From the NCBI RefSeq assembly GCF_006334915.2, contig NZ_VDMA02000030.1, positions 1 to 64,000 on the forward strand: DNA of 64,000 nucleotides, given 5' to 3'. Each line of letters opens with the position of its first letter. The stretch's first letter is position 1. Under the pieces are notes generated by a model that did no database searches, was not told the DNA's origin, and saw nothing but the letters and a program-made list of their open reading frames with translations. The position numbers and the translations under genes were made by a program. Shown piece after piece: positions 32,953 through 41,621 of this stretch. The stretch comes from Microbispora catharanthi. GTDB lineage: Bacteria > Actinomycetota > Actinomycetes > Streptosporangiales > Streptosporangiaceae.

Positions 32953-33948
32953 GTGTACCGGATCGAGGTGAGCCCGCAGGACGTCGCGGCCAGCCGTTTC
33001 GCGACCTCCCCGCTCAACGAGACCATGCACGCGATGTGGATGCTGTCGGGGCGGCTGGAGGCGGGCGCGCACGCGTCCTGGGCCGCGACGGCGCGCCCCC
33101 GGTTCGCCCGGCTGCTGGCCGGCAACCCGGGGGCGCGGGCGATGGTCGCGCTGTTCCGCCAGGGGGCCTACATCGCCGACTTCATCGCGCCGCCGCCCAC
33201 GGGGATCAACGTCTCCTTCGCCGAGGAGATCGCGGCGATGCGGGCCACCCCCCTGGAGCGGGCGCGGGCCGAGATCGCGATGTCGCTGGACGGGCGGCCG
33301 CCCCCGCGCGCCGAGATCATGGAGGTCCTGGAGCACGACGACGTGGTCGCGTTCCTGGCCGACGGGCTCGAGCGCACCTGGACCGAGCTGGTCGCGCCGC
33401 AGTGGCCCCGCTTCCACGCGATCCTGGAACGCGACGTGATCCAGCGGGCCGGGCGGCTGGCGACGTACGGCTGGGCGGCGGCTCTCGACGACCTCGGCCC
33501 ACGGGTCCGCTGGCGACCGGCGTCGGCCCTCATCGAGGTGGCGGCCTCCGGCGACCGGGACGAGCGGCACCGGCTCGGCGGCCGCGGCCTGCTGTTCCTG
33601 CCCAGCCTCTTCGTCCGCAAGGTGATCGCCTACCTCGACGAGGCGTGGCCGTACGCGCTGGTGTATCCGGCGCGGGGGGTGGCGGCGGCGCAGCCGCGGG
33701 CGGGCGGCGCGGCGGCGCTCGCCGGGCTGGTCGGCAGGTCCCGGGCCCGGATCCTGGCCGAGCTGGAGACCCCGGCGACCACCACGCAGCTCGCCGCCCG
33801 CCTCGGGCTGGCGCTCGGCACGGCCGGCGGCCACCTGACCGCGCTGCGCGCGGCCGGGCTGGTCGCCGGCACCCGGGTCGGGCGGCAGGTCCTCTACCGG
33901 CGCACCCCTCTCGGGGACGCGCTGATGGCCGGCCGGCTCGACTCCTGA
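32953..33948 (+). CDS. ArsR-like regulator with DUF5937-type N-terminal domain
   Basis: A 331-residue protein. The N-terminal 240 residues (RIEVSPQDVAASRFATSPLNETMHAMWML) match the DUF5937 type common in actinobacteria. The last 90 residues form an ArsR winged helix (ARILAELETPATTTQLAARLGLALGTAGGHLTALRAAGLV). No metal-binding cysteine pair is visible, so metal sensing is unlikely. I chose GTG 32953 because AAGGG lies eight bases upstream and it lines up with the family start; a longer frame runs into the divergent MFS gene. Confidence 0.85.
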   Translation: MYRIEVSPQDVAASRFATSPLNETMHAMWMLSGRLEAGAHASWAATARPRFARLLAGNPGARAMVALFRQGAYIADFIAPPPTGINVSFAEEIAAMRATPLERARAEIAMSLDGRPPPRAEIMEVLEHDDVVAFLADGLERTWTELVAPQWPRFHAILERDVIQRAGRLATYGWAAALDDLGPRVRWRPASALIEVAASGDRDERHRLGGRGLLFLPSLFVRKVIAYLDEAWPYALVYPARGVAAAQPRAGGAAALAGLVGRSRARILAELETPATTTQLAARLGLALGTAGGHLTALRAAGLVAGTRVGRQVLYRRTPLGDALMAGRLDS

Positions 33949-33965
33949 GACTCAGCCCTTGAGAC

Positions 33966-34859
33966 TCAGCCCTTGAGCGCGCCCGCCATGAGACCGCGCA
34001 TGAAGAACCTGCCGAGCAGCACGTAGATGACCATCGTGGGAATGGACGCCAGGATCGCCGCCGCCATCTGCTGGCTGTACGGCGTCGTCACGGCGCCCGC
34101 GATGTTGTTGAGCATGACCGTGGTCGGCCAGGAGCTCGGCCCGGTGAGGAAGACCGCGAACAGGAAGTCGTTCCACATCGAGGTGAACTGCCAGATGATC
34201 ACCACGGCGAACGCCGGGCCGGAGACCGGCAGCACGATCGACCAGAGCGTCCGCAGCATCCCCGCACCGTCGACGCGGGACGCCTCGATGAGCTCGTCGG
34301 GGATCGTGACGTAGTAGTTGCGGAAGATCAGCGTGCAGATCGGGATGCCGTACACCACATGGGCGAGGACCAGGCCCGGGATGCCGCCGTACAGCTGCAC
34401 GCCGAGGGTGTCGCCCACGTTCACCATGAGCTGCACCAGCGGGATCATCACGCCCTGGTAGGGGATGAACATGCCGAACAGGAACAGCGTGAACAGCACG
34501 TCGGCGCCGGGGAAGCGCCACTTGGACAGCACGTACCCGTTCAGCGCCCCGAGGGCGGCGGAGATCAGCGAACCGGGGACCGCGAGCAGGAAGCTGTTGA
34601 CGATGCCGGGTTCGAGCTTCTCCCAGGCGACGCTCCACGCCTCGGTCGTCCACACCTTGGGGAGGTTCCACGCCTGCGTGGGGTCGGCCTCGGTAAGCGG
34701 CTTGAAGCTCGTGACCAGCAGCACGTAGACCGGGATCAGGAAGACCAGGACGAACAGCAGCAGCAGGACGAGCCGCACCCACGTGCCGGCCCGGCCCTTG
34801 TCGCGGACCGGGGCGGCGGGCGCCGTACGCGGGGCCTTCTCGGCGGCTTGCGCGGTCAT
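33966..34859 (-). CDS. Carbohydrate ABC transporter permease (MalG type)
   Basis: A 297-residue permease with six transmembrane helices and an EAA loop reading LIEASRVDGAGMLRTLWSIVLP, which contacts the ATPase. It is the second permease of a sugar importer and starts within the last 4 bp of the first permease gene (ATGA). Its cytoplasmic N-terminus is basic and Ala-rich. No ATPase gene is present; such importers in actinomycetes usually share the MsiK ATPase encoded elsewhere. Confidence 0.93.
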   Translation of the reverse strand: MTAQAAEKAPRTAPAAPVRDKGRAGTWVRLVLLLLFVLVFLIPVYVLLVTSFKPLTEADPTQAWNLPKVWTTEAWSVAWEKLEPGIVNSFLLAVPGSLISAALGALNGYVLSKWRFPGADVLFTLFLFGMFIPYQGVMIPLVQLMVNVGDTLGVQLYGGIPGLVLAHVVYGIPICTLIFRNYYVTIPDELIEASRVDGAGMLRTLWSIVLPVSGPAFAVVIIWQFTSMWNDFLFAVFLTGPSSWPTTVMLNNIAGAVTTPYSQQMAAAILASIPTMVIYVLLGRFFMRGLMAGALKG

Positions 34860-35749
34860 GAGCGCTTCCCCTTACGGGCGTCCCAGATCAGGTAGGGCAC
34901 GACGAAGACGGCGACGGACAGCACGATGTAGGACGCGATCGTCGCGCCCTTCGCCGGGTCGTGGGAGTCGTAGACCGCCGTCCACATGAACGTCGCGGGC
35001 ACGTCGGTGATGATCTGCTTGCCCGACACCGCGACGACGAGGTCGAAGACCTTGAGCGAGATGTGGCCGAGGATGATCAGCGCGGACAGCGTCACCGGGC
35101 GCAGCATCGGCAGCACCACGTGCCGGTAGACCCCCCATTCGCTGCAGCCGTCCACCCGGGCGGCCTCGCGCAGCTCTTCCGGCACGCCCCGGAACCCGGC
35201 GAGGAACAACGCCATGATGTATCCGGACATCTGCCAGATCGCCGGGATCGCCATCGCAGCCATGCCCCAGTCGGGGTCGCGGAACCACTGCCACTGCAGG
35301 AAGTCGAGCCCCGCGTAGTGGAAGAGCCGGTTGAGCCCGACCGCCTGCTCACCCGTCGCGCTGTTCATCAGCCACCGCCAGACCACGCCGGTGGCGATGA
35401 AGGAGACGGCCATCGGGAACAGGTAGACGGCGCGGAAGCCGCTCTCCGCCCGGATGCCCTTCTCCATCAGGAAGGCGAGGAGCCAGCCGAGAACGAGCGC
35501 GCCGCCGACGAAGACCACGGTGAAGACGATCGCGTGGCGGACCGACAGGCCCCAGCGCTCCTCGCTCCAGATGCCGGTGAAGTTCTCCAGCCCGACGAAG
35601 TTGCCGGGGATCTCCGCGATCTCGTCGTGCTTGTCGGTCATGGCGAGCTTGAAGTTCCAGCCCAGCAGGCCGTACACGAAGACCGCGATGAGGATGATCG
35701 ACGGCGACACCAGGAGTAGCCCGGGCAGCCATCTGCGCACCCGCGTCAC
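34856..35749 (-). CDS. Carbohydrate ABC transporter permease (MalF type)
   Basis: A 297-residue permease with six helices and the EAA loop ELREAARVDGCSEWGVYRHVVLP. It forms the membrane channel with the MalG-type partner and takes sugar from the lipoprotein encoded just upstream. The start at 35749 follows the binding-protein gene by 79 bp, and that gap holds a long hairpin. Membrane length and motif order are normal. Confidence 0.93.
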   Translation of the reverse strand: MTRVRRWLPGLLLVSPSIILIAVFVYGLLGWNFKLAMTDKHDEIAEIPGNFVGLENFTGIWSEERWGLSVRHAIVFTVVFVGGALVLGWLLAFLMEKGIRAESGFRAVYLFPMAVSFIATGVVWRWLMNSATGEQAVGLNRLFHYAGLDFLQWQWFRDPDWGMAAMAIPAIWQMSGYIMALFLAGFRGVPEELREAARVDGCSEWGVYRHVVLPMLRPVTLSALIILGHISLKVFDLVVAVSGKQIITDVPATFMWTAVYDSHDPAKGATIASYIVLSVAVFVVPYLIWDARKGKRS

Positions 35750-35770
35750 TTGTACCTCTCAGAAGATCAA

Positions 35771-35816
35771 GTACGGCCCACGCCTCGCCGTTGCCGGACA
35801 GGGGCGTGGGCCGTAC
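35771..35816. terminator. Intercistronic hairpin in the sugar ABC operon
   Basis: A perfect 14-bp inverted repeat, GTACGGCCCACGCC (35771-35784) with its complement (35803-35816), lies between the binding-protein stop and the first permease start. It likely acts as a partial terminator or 3' mRNA stabiliser, giving more binding protein than permease. Confidence 0.6.
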
Positions 35817-35828
35817 GAGGAGATCAGC

Positions 35829-37112
35829 TCACTGGCCGCTGTTCTTGGCCGCCGCGACCAGCGCCTGCTGGAACTTGGCGACGTCCTTGTCCTGCTGGAA
35901 CAGGCCGACCGCGTCGGTGATCGCCTGACGCCACTGGTCGTTGGCGACCACGCCGTGCTGGATCGAGCCGGCCAGCTTGTCGCTCGACCACTGCTCCAGG
36001 TCCCAGGACAGGTAGTCCTTGTAGAGGGACTGGTCGGCGTCCTTGCGGGCCGGAATCGAGCCCTTCAGCGGGTTGAACGCGTCCTGGCCCTCCTTGCTGG
36101 CGGCCACCTTCAGCCACGCGATCGCGCCGTCGCGGTTGGGCGCGCCCTTCGGCAGGGTGAAGCTGTCCGACAGCCACATGAAGGTGCCGTCCGTGCCCGG
36201 CGACGCGGCCCAGTCGAAGTCCTTGTGCGACTCCTTGCCGAGACCGCCCTCCGGCGGGTTGTGGAAGTAGCCGTAGGCCCAGTCGCCCATGATGTTGAAG
36301 GCCGCCTCGCCGTCGGCGACCTGCTTGGCCGCCGGCTGCCAGTCGTCCTGCGGGCTGCCCGCGTACGACAGGATGGTCTTGAAGTTCTCCAGCGCCTTGG
36401 TCACGTTCGCGTTGGACCAGTCGGCGTTGGCCGTCCACAGGGCGTTGTAGGCGTCGGTGCCGAGGGAGCCGAGCAGCACGGACTCGAGCAGGTGCACCAA
36501 GGTCCACTGCGAGCCGATCGACAGCGGGATCTTCCCGGACTTCTTGACCTTGTCGAGGTCGGTGATGAACTCCTCGACGGTCTTCGGCGCGCCGTCGATG
36601 CCGGCCTTCTTGAGGACCGAGGGGTTGAACCACAGGACGTTCGACCGGTGGATGTTCACCGGCACGGAGTACACCTGGCCCTGCACCGAGATCTGGTCGA
36701 TGAGCTGCTGCGGGAAGACCTCCTTGAGCTTCAGCTCGTCGTACAGGAAGTTCAGCGACTCCAGCTTGCCGCTCTTGATGTAGCCCTGAAGCTCGGCGCC
36801 GGCGTGGCCCTGGAAGGTGTCCGGGGGCTGGTTGGCCTGCAGCTTGCTGGACAGCAGCGCGCGGGCCTGGTCGCCCGAGCCGCCCGCCACCGCGGCGTCG
36901 AAGAACTCGAAGTTCGGGTTCTGCTTGGCGAAGATCCCACGCATCGCCTTGAGGCCGTCGGCCTCACCGGGACCCGTCCACCACGAGAAGACCTCGACCT
37001 TCTTCGCGGCCTGACCGCCTCCGCTCTCCTGCTTGTCACCGCCACCACAGGCGGAAAGAGTGAGCAGACCTGCAACAGAGACCGCGACGGCCGCCATCCA
37101 CCGTCGTCTCAT
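35829..37112 (-). CDS. Sugar ABC transporter substrate-binding lipoprotein
   Basis: A 427-residue extracellular solute-binding protein (family 1). The signal peptide ends in the lipobox LSAC, so the mature protein starts at Cys22 and is lipid-anchored. VEVFSWWTGPGEADGLKAM begins the two-lobed fold. The sugar cannot be named. The ATG at 37112 has AAGGGA upstream; a longer frame adds 17 polar residues before the signal peptide and is rejected. The operator palindrome 57 bp upstream ties the operon to the LacI regulator. Confidence 0.93.
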   Translation of the reverse strand: MRRRWMAAVAVSVAGLLTLSACGGGDKQESGGGQAAKKVEVFSWWTGPGEADGLKAMRGIFAKQNPNFEFFDAAVAGGSGDQARALLSSKLQANQPPDTFQGHAGAELQGYIKSGKLESLNFLYDELKLKEVFPQQLIDQISVQGQVYSVPVNIHRSNVLWFNPSVLKKAGIDGAPKTVEEFITDLDKVKKSGKIPLSIGSQWTLVHLLESVLLGSLGTDAYNALWTANADWSNANVTKALENFKTILSYAGSPQDDWQPAAKQVADGEAAFNIMGDWAYGYFHNPPEGGLGKESHKDFDWAASPGTDGTFMWLSDSFTLPKGAPNRDGAIAWLKVAASKEGQDAFNPLKGSIPARKDADQSLYKDYLSWDLEQWSSDKLAGSIQHGVVANDQWRQAITDAVGLFQQDKDVAKFQQALVAAAKNSGQ

Positions 37113-37168
37113 CGCAACATTCCCTTCAGGCTTTTCACGAGGATTTCGGGCCCCCGAAGACACATATG

Positions 37169-37186
37169 GCTGACAACGTTGTCAGC
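37169..37186. promoter_or_regulatory. LacI-type operator before the sugar ABC operon
   Basis: GCTGACAACGTTGTCAGC is a perfect 18-bp palindrome with the central CG typical of LacI-family sites. The same core precedes the LacI gene at 30561. I saw no third copy in the window. Confidence 0.82.
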
Positions 37187-37341
37187 AGGCCCAATCAACC
37201 CACTTCCACCGGCACGCCGTCAAGTTTGTGCCGATAACGTCTCTGCATACGGGCCCTGGCACGGTGTTAGGGGCGTGCGTCAAAGCGATCGCCGCGACCG
37301 GGGCCCGGGAAATTGTCGGCGCGGGCGCTCACACTGCAGGC

Positions 37342-39246
37342 ATGACGGTCACACAACAGGGGGGACCAGATCATCTGTCGGAGGACGACCTGCCGGACAT
37401 GGCGGACGTCGAGTCTCCGCAATGGGCGCGACACTACGGCACGATGGCCGGGCTCGGCTTCCTCACGGTCGCACGGCGACTGCCCCGGCTGATCCGGCAG
37501 GCGCTGGGCATCGCCTGGGAGGCGAGTTCCCGCGACACCGTGGCCACGGTCACGTTGAGCACACTCGGCGGCGTCTTCACCGCCTTCGGCCTGCTCGCCA
37601 CGACGGGCGTGCTGACCGCGCTGTTCCAGGCGGGCCCCACTCCGGAGCGGGTCCGGGCCGCGCTGCCCAGCCTGCTGCTCGTGGGCCTGGCCGCCACCGC
37701 GCGCACGGCCCTGCAGGCGGGGTCCAACTGGGCCCAGTCCCGGCTCGAACCCCAGGTCAGCCGGATCACGGAAGAGCGCCTCTACACACTGACCAGCCGG
37801 GTCGACCTCGTCAGCTTCGACGACCCCGAGTTCCACGACGCCCTGCAGCGGGCCCGCATCCGCGGCATGCAGATGGCCGAGATGATCGTGAGCACGACCA
37901 TCGACACGCTGTCGGGCCTGGTCGGCATCGTGGCCGCGGCGGGCGTGCTGGGCGTGCTGCATCCCGTGCTGCTGCCCCTGCTCCTGCTCGCGGTCGTCCC
38001 CGACGCCTGGGCGGCCGTCCGGACCGCCAGGATGCGCTACACGACCGCCCTGGTGCTCGTCCCGGCCAGACGGCGCAAGTGGATCATCGAGGAACTGCTG
38101 GCGGACAAGGACACCGCGGCCGAGGTCCGCACGTTCACCATGCGCGGCTTCCTGCTGCGGATGTTCGACGCGGTCGCCCGGGGCGAGCAGCGGGTCATGC
38201 TCGACCTCGCGCGACGGCAGACCGTCGCCCGCGTCCTCGGCGAGGCCTTGGGCGGTCTGGGGCAGGGCGCGGTCTACGTCGCGCTCGGCCTGCTGCTCGC
38301 GGCGGGCGCGGTGCCCCTCGCGGTGGCCGGCACCGCGGTGCTGGCCATCCGGTCCGGCCAGACCTCGCTCTCGAACTTCATGTACGCGACGAACCGGCTC
38401 TACGAGGAGGGCCTCTACTTCACCGACTTCCTGGACTTCATCGCGCACGCCGAGAGCCGCATCCCACCCGCCCGCGAACGGACGGCCCCCGACGACTTCG
38501 GCCGCATCACGGTCGAGGAGGTCGCCTTCTCCTATCCCGCCGCGCCGGCCCCCGCCCTGCGCGGGGTGTCGGTCCGCATCGAGCGCGGGGAGGTCGTGGC
38601 CCTCGTCGGCGAGAACGGGTCGGGCAAGACGACCCTCGCCAAGATCCTCGCCGGGCTGTACGAGCCGGACGGCGGCCGTGTCCGGTGGGACGACGTCGAC
38701 CTGGCCGAGGTCGATCCGGACAGCCTGCGCCGCAGGATCGCGGTCATCGCCCAGGACCACACGCGGTGGCCGCTGACCGCCCGCCACAACATCACGATGG
38801 GCATGGAGAAGGGCGAGAGCGAGGTGGTCCGCGCCGCCGAGGTCGCCGGTGCCGACCAGGTCATCGCCGAGCTCCCGTACGGCTACCGCACGCTGCTCGA
38901 CCGCCGGTTCAAGAACGGCCAGGAGCTGTCGGGCGGGCAGTGGCAGCGCATCGCGGTGGCCCGCGGGTTCTATCGGGACGCACCCCTGCTCATCTGCGAC
39001 GAGCCCACGGCCGCCCTCGACGCCAGGGCGGAGCACGCGTTGTTCGAGCGGATCCGGCGGCACGCCGACGGCCGGACCGTGCTGCTCATCACGCACCGCC
39101 TCGCCAGCGTCCGCTACGCCGACCGCATCTACGTGCTCGACCACGGCAAGGTGCGCGAGCACGGCACGCACGAGGAGCTGATCGCCCTCGACGGCCTCTA
39201 CGCCGACCTCTACAACCTCCAGGCGGAGGCGTATCGCACGGCCTGA
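37342..39246 (+). CDS. ABC exporter half-transporter (permease-ATPase fusion)
   Basis: A 634-residue protein: an N-terminal six-helix membrane domain (about 55-370) and a C-terminal nucleotide-binding domain with Walker A GENGSGKT, signature LSGGQ, Walker B LLICDEPTAALD and switch His in ITHRLAS. It probably forms a homodimeric exporter. The start at ATG 37342 (MTVTQQGGPDHLSEDD) drops 38 unlikely upstream residues. The membrane domain is less conserved, so lipid, drug or peptide are all possible cargoes. The nearby convergent MerR gene may encode its regulator. Confidence 0.9.
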   Translation: MTVTQQGGPDHLSEDDLPDMADVESPQWARHYGTMAGLGFLTVARRLPRLIRQALGIAWEASSRDTVATVTLSTLGGVFTAFGLLATTGVLTALFQAGPTPERVRAALPSLLLVGLAATARTALQAGSNWAQSRLEPQVSRITEERLYTLTSRVDLVSFDDPEFHDALQRARIRGMQMAEMIVSTTIDTLSGLVGIVAAAGVLGVLHPVLLPLLLLAVVPDAWAAVRTARMRYTTALVLVPARRRKWIIEELLADKDTAAEVRTFTMRGFLLRMFDAVARGEQRVMLDLARRQTVARVLGEALGGLGQGAVYVALGLLLAAGAVPLAVAGTAVLAIRSGQTSLSNFMYATNRLYEEGLYFTDFLDFIAHAESRIPPARERTAPDDFGRITVEEVAFSYPAAPAPALRGVSVRIERGEVVALVGENGSGKTTLAKILAGLYEPDGGRVRWDDVDLAEVDPDSLRRRIAVIAQDHTRWPLTARHNITMGMEKGESEVVRAAEVAGADQVIAELPYGYRTLLDRRFKNGQELSGGQWQRIAVARGFYRDAPLLICDEPTAALDARAEHALFERIRRHADGRTVLLITHRLASVRYADRIYVLDHGKVREHGTHEELIALDGLYADLYNLQAEAYRTA

Positions 39247-39292
39247 CCCGCGTGACCGGCCTGCTCACGAGCGGGCCGGGCACGTGTACGTG

Positions 39293-39691
39293 TCAGGAGG
39301 CCTGCTCGCAGCCGGGGAGCATGTCGCGCATGGTGAGCACGTCCTTGTAGTACTGGATCTTCCGCTGGATCCCGCTCTGCTTCTGGCGCAGGTCGGCGAT
39401 CTGGGCCTCGACCTTCCGGTCGTGCTCCGCCAGCAGCGCGATCCTGTCCTCGATGGTGTGCTCGCCCTGCCGTACGAGCTGGGCGAAGCGCAGCATCTCC
39501 GCGATCGGCATACCGGTGTCGCGCAGGCAGCGGATCATGCCGAGCCAGCTCACGTCGTCCTCGCTGAACCGCCGCTGGCCCGCCGCGTTACGGTCGACCG
39601 GCTCCAGCAGCCCGATCCGTTCGTAGTACCGAAGAGTGTCGAGGCTGAACCCGGTCTCCTCGACGACCTGTCCAGGTGTGTACACGCCCAC
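39293..39691 (-). CDS. MerR-family transcriptional regulator
   Basis: A 132-residue regulator. The winged helix YTPGQVVEETGFSLDTLRYYERIGLL lies at the start, followed by a coiled-coil dimerisation helix (about 80-120) and no obvious metal-binding cysteine cluster (a single Cys near the C-terminus). It therefore resembles drug- or stress-responsive MerR proteins, not metal sensors. The GTG at 39691 has AGGA eight bases upstream. An ATG 24 bp upstream is also possible. Confidence 0.88.
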   Translation of the reverse strand: MGVYTPGQVVEETGFSLDTLRYYERIGLLEPVDRNAAGQRRFSEDDVSWLGMIRCLRDTGMPIAEMLRFAQLVRQGEHTIEDRIALLAEHDRKVEAQIADLRQKQSGIQRKIQYYKDVLTMRDMLPGCEQAS

Positions 39692-39878
39692 GTCATTGAT
39701 CCTGGCACATCGCATCTCGTCCACATGAAGGCTTTCGCGTACCGGTGGGTCGTTTCTGTAGGTGTCTCGCAAGTGGATCGCAACTCGCGGATTTATAACG
39801 GGTCGTGCCACATACGATCCGGTGCCCGCGTCTCCCCAGGGAGCGTCCGGGCGGCGTCCCCGATGGAGCCAGTGAGAA

Positions 39879-41576
39879 ATGCCCGGCAACCCCCGCTCGA
39901 TCGCCGGTTTGGTGACCCTTTCCGCCGCGGTTCTGCTGTCGATTCCGATGACCCCGGCCGCCGCGGCGACGCCCGGCGACCACCTCCCCTGCCGTCCCCG
40001 CAGCGGCCCTCATCTCGCCGGCAGGGACCTCACCCGGATGACGCTGCCCGTCGACCTGTCCTGCGCGGATCTCAGGGGCGCCAAGCTGGACGGCCTGACC
40101 GTGCGGAGCGTGCTCGTCGGGGCCGATCTGACCGGGGCCTCGCTCAAGGGGGCCCACCTCGGGTACGCCCAGATGGCCGGGGCCACGCTGCGCGAGGCCG
40201 ACCTGTCCGAGGCCGAGCTGTACTACGCCGACCTGCGCGGCAGCGACCTGCGCGAGGCGACGATGGACGACTCCTCGCCCTACTACGCGCATTTCGAGGG
40301 TGCCGACCTGAGCGGGGCCACGATGGCGCGGGCCAAGACGTACGACGCGCAGTTCGACGACGCGAAGCTGGTCGGCGTCGATCTGACCGACGCCGCCGCC
40401 TACGGCGCGGACATGCGCCGGGCCGACCTCAGACGGGTCAAGGCGGCGAAGGCCAGCCTCTATGGCGCCACCTTCATCAAAACCGTCCTGCGGCAGGCGG
40501 ATCTCAGCGGCGCGCAGCTGTACGAGTCGGTGATGACCGGCGCGGACTTCAGGGGGGCCGACCTCGCCGGGGCCGATCTGCGGGATGTCAGGGACGCCCG
40601 GCTGGCCGGGAGCAGGGGTGTGCCCAGGTTCCTGCCGGCGCCGGACCCGTCGTGCGAGCCCGGCAGCGGTCAGGACTACCGGGGCTGGGACCTCACCGCG
40701 GTCACGGCCTTCCCCGACGATCTGAGCTGCGCCGACCTGACCGGAGCCAAGCTGGACGGCGTCGACCTGACGGGGGTCAAGCTGAACCGGGCGATCCTCC
40801 GTGACGTCTCCGCCGTCGGGGCGAGCCTCCGCTCCGCCAAGGGCGCCGACCTGCGGGGCGCACGACTGCGGCGTGCCAAGCTCGGCAGCGCCGATCTCGT
40901 GGGGGCCGACCTGTCGCGGGCCGACCTGTCGGACGCGGCGCTCGGCAGCGCCGGCCTGACGCAGGCCAAGCTGGTCGGCGCCGACCTCCGTGACGCGGAG
41001 CTGATCAGCGTCACGGCCGACCAGGCCGACTTCACCGGCGCCAGGATGGACCGGGCGTACCTCCACAGCGGCAAGTACCGCGACGCGGTCTTCCGCAAGG
41101 CCACCTTGACCGACGCCGACCTCAGCGACGCCGAACTGCGGGGCGCCACCTTCGAAGGCGCCGAGGTCACCGGGCTGAAGCAGGACTTCGCCGAGGACAT
41201 CGACCTGTCGGGGTCCTCCAGCCGCATGTCCGTCGGCTGGCTGGTCTTCTTCGGCATCGCCGGCCTGCTCGGTCTCTGGATCGTCGTCGGGCTGACCACG
41301 GCAAGGGTGCGGCGGAGGAGAGCCGCCAGGGCGCAGGCCGCCGAGAGAGCGGTCCGGTTCGAGGACGCCAGACGCGCGCAGGAGGAGAACGTGACCCGGT
41401 TGGGCGAGGAGATCGACGGCCTGACGGACCGGACCGGCGACGTGGACTGGAACGCGGTCCTGGACGCCTACGACGCGGCGAAGGAGGCGCTGGCGAGAGC
41501 CCACGACATGAGCGACCTGACGGACGTCGAGACCATCGTGGCGCGCGGCCGCAAGGCCCTCACCCGCCGCCGGTGA
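39879..41576 (+). CDS. Membrane-anchored extracytoplasmic pentapeptide-repeat protein
   Basis: A 565-residue protein with a signal peptide (about 1-29, ending AAAAT). Two blocks of A(D/N)LxG pentapeptide repeats (about 60-215 and 265-430) should form right-handed quadrilateral beta-helices. Each block is preceded by a Cys-containing DLSCADL segment. One transmembrane helix lies at about 452-472, then a basic and alpha-helical cytoplasmic tail. Repeats outside the cell with a cytoplasmic coil are unusual; most pentapeptide proteins, such as MfpA/Qnr-type, are cytoplasmic. The function is unknown. GAGAA precedes the ATG. Confidence 0.88.
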   Translation: MPGNPRSIAGLVTLSAAVLLSIPMTPAAAATPGDHLPCRPRSGPHLAGRDLTRMTLPVDLSCADLRGAKLDGLTVRSVLVGADLTGASLKGAHLGYAQMAGATLREADLSEAELYYADLRGSDLREATMDDSSPYYAHFEGADLSGATMARAKTYDAQFDDAKLVGVDLTDAAAYGADMRRADLRRVKAAKASLYGATFIKTVLRQADLSGAQLYESVMTGADFRGADLAGADLRDVRDARLAGSRGVPRFLPAPDPSCEPGSGQDYRGWDLTAVTAFPDDLSCADLTGAKLDGVDLTGVKLNRAILRDVSAVGASLRSAKGADLRGARLRRAKLGSADLVGADLSRADLSDAALGSAGLTQAKLVGADLRDAELISVTADQADFTGARMDRAYLHSGKYRDAVFRKATLTDADLSDAELRGATFEGAEVTGLKQDFAEDIDLSGSSSRMSVGWLVFFGIAGLLGLWIVVGLTTARVRRRRAARAQAAERAVRFEDARRAQEENVTRLGEEIDGLTDRTGDVDWNAVLDAYDAAKEALARAHDMSDLTDVETIVARGRKALTRRR

Positions 41577-41621
41577 AAGCCGCTTGTGCTGGAGTGCGCT
41601 CCAGGCGGCAAGGTGGTCGGC

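Noticed and set aside
33966-37112. Missing ATPase of the sugar importer encoded by a neighbour
   Set aside because: The ABC ATPases nearby are an exporter fusion (37342) and a drug-type ATPase (43232); neither is a MalK/MsiK type.
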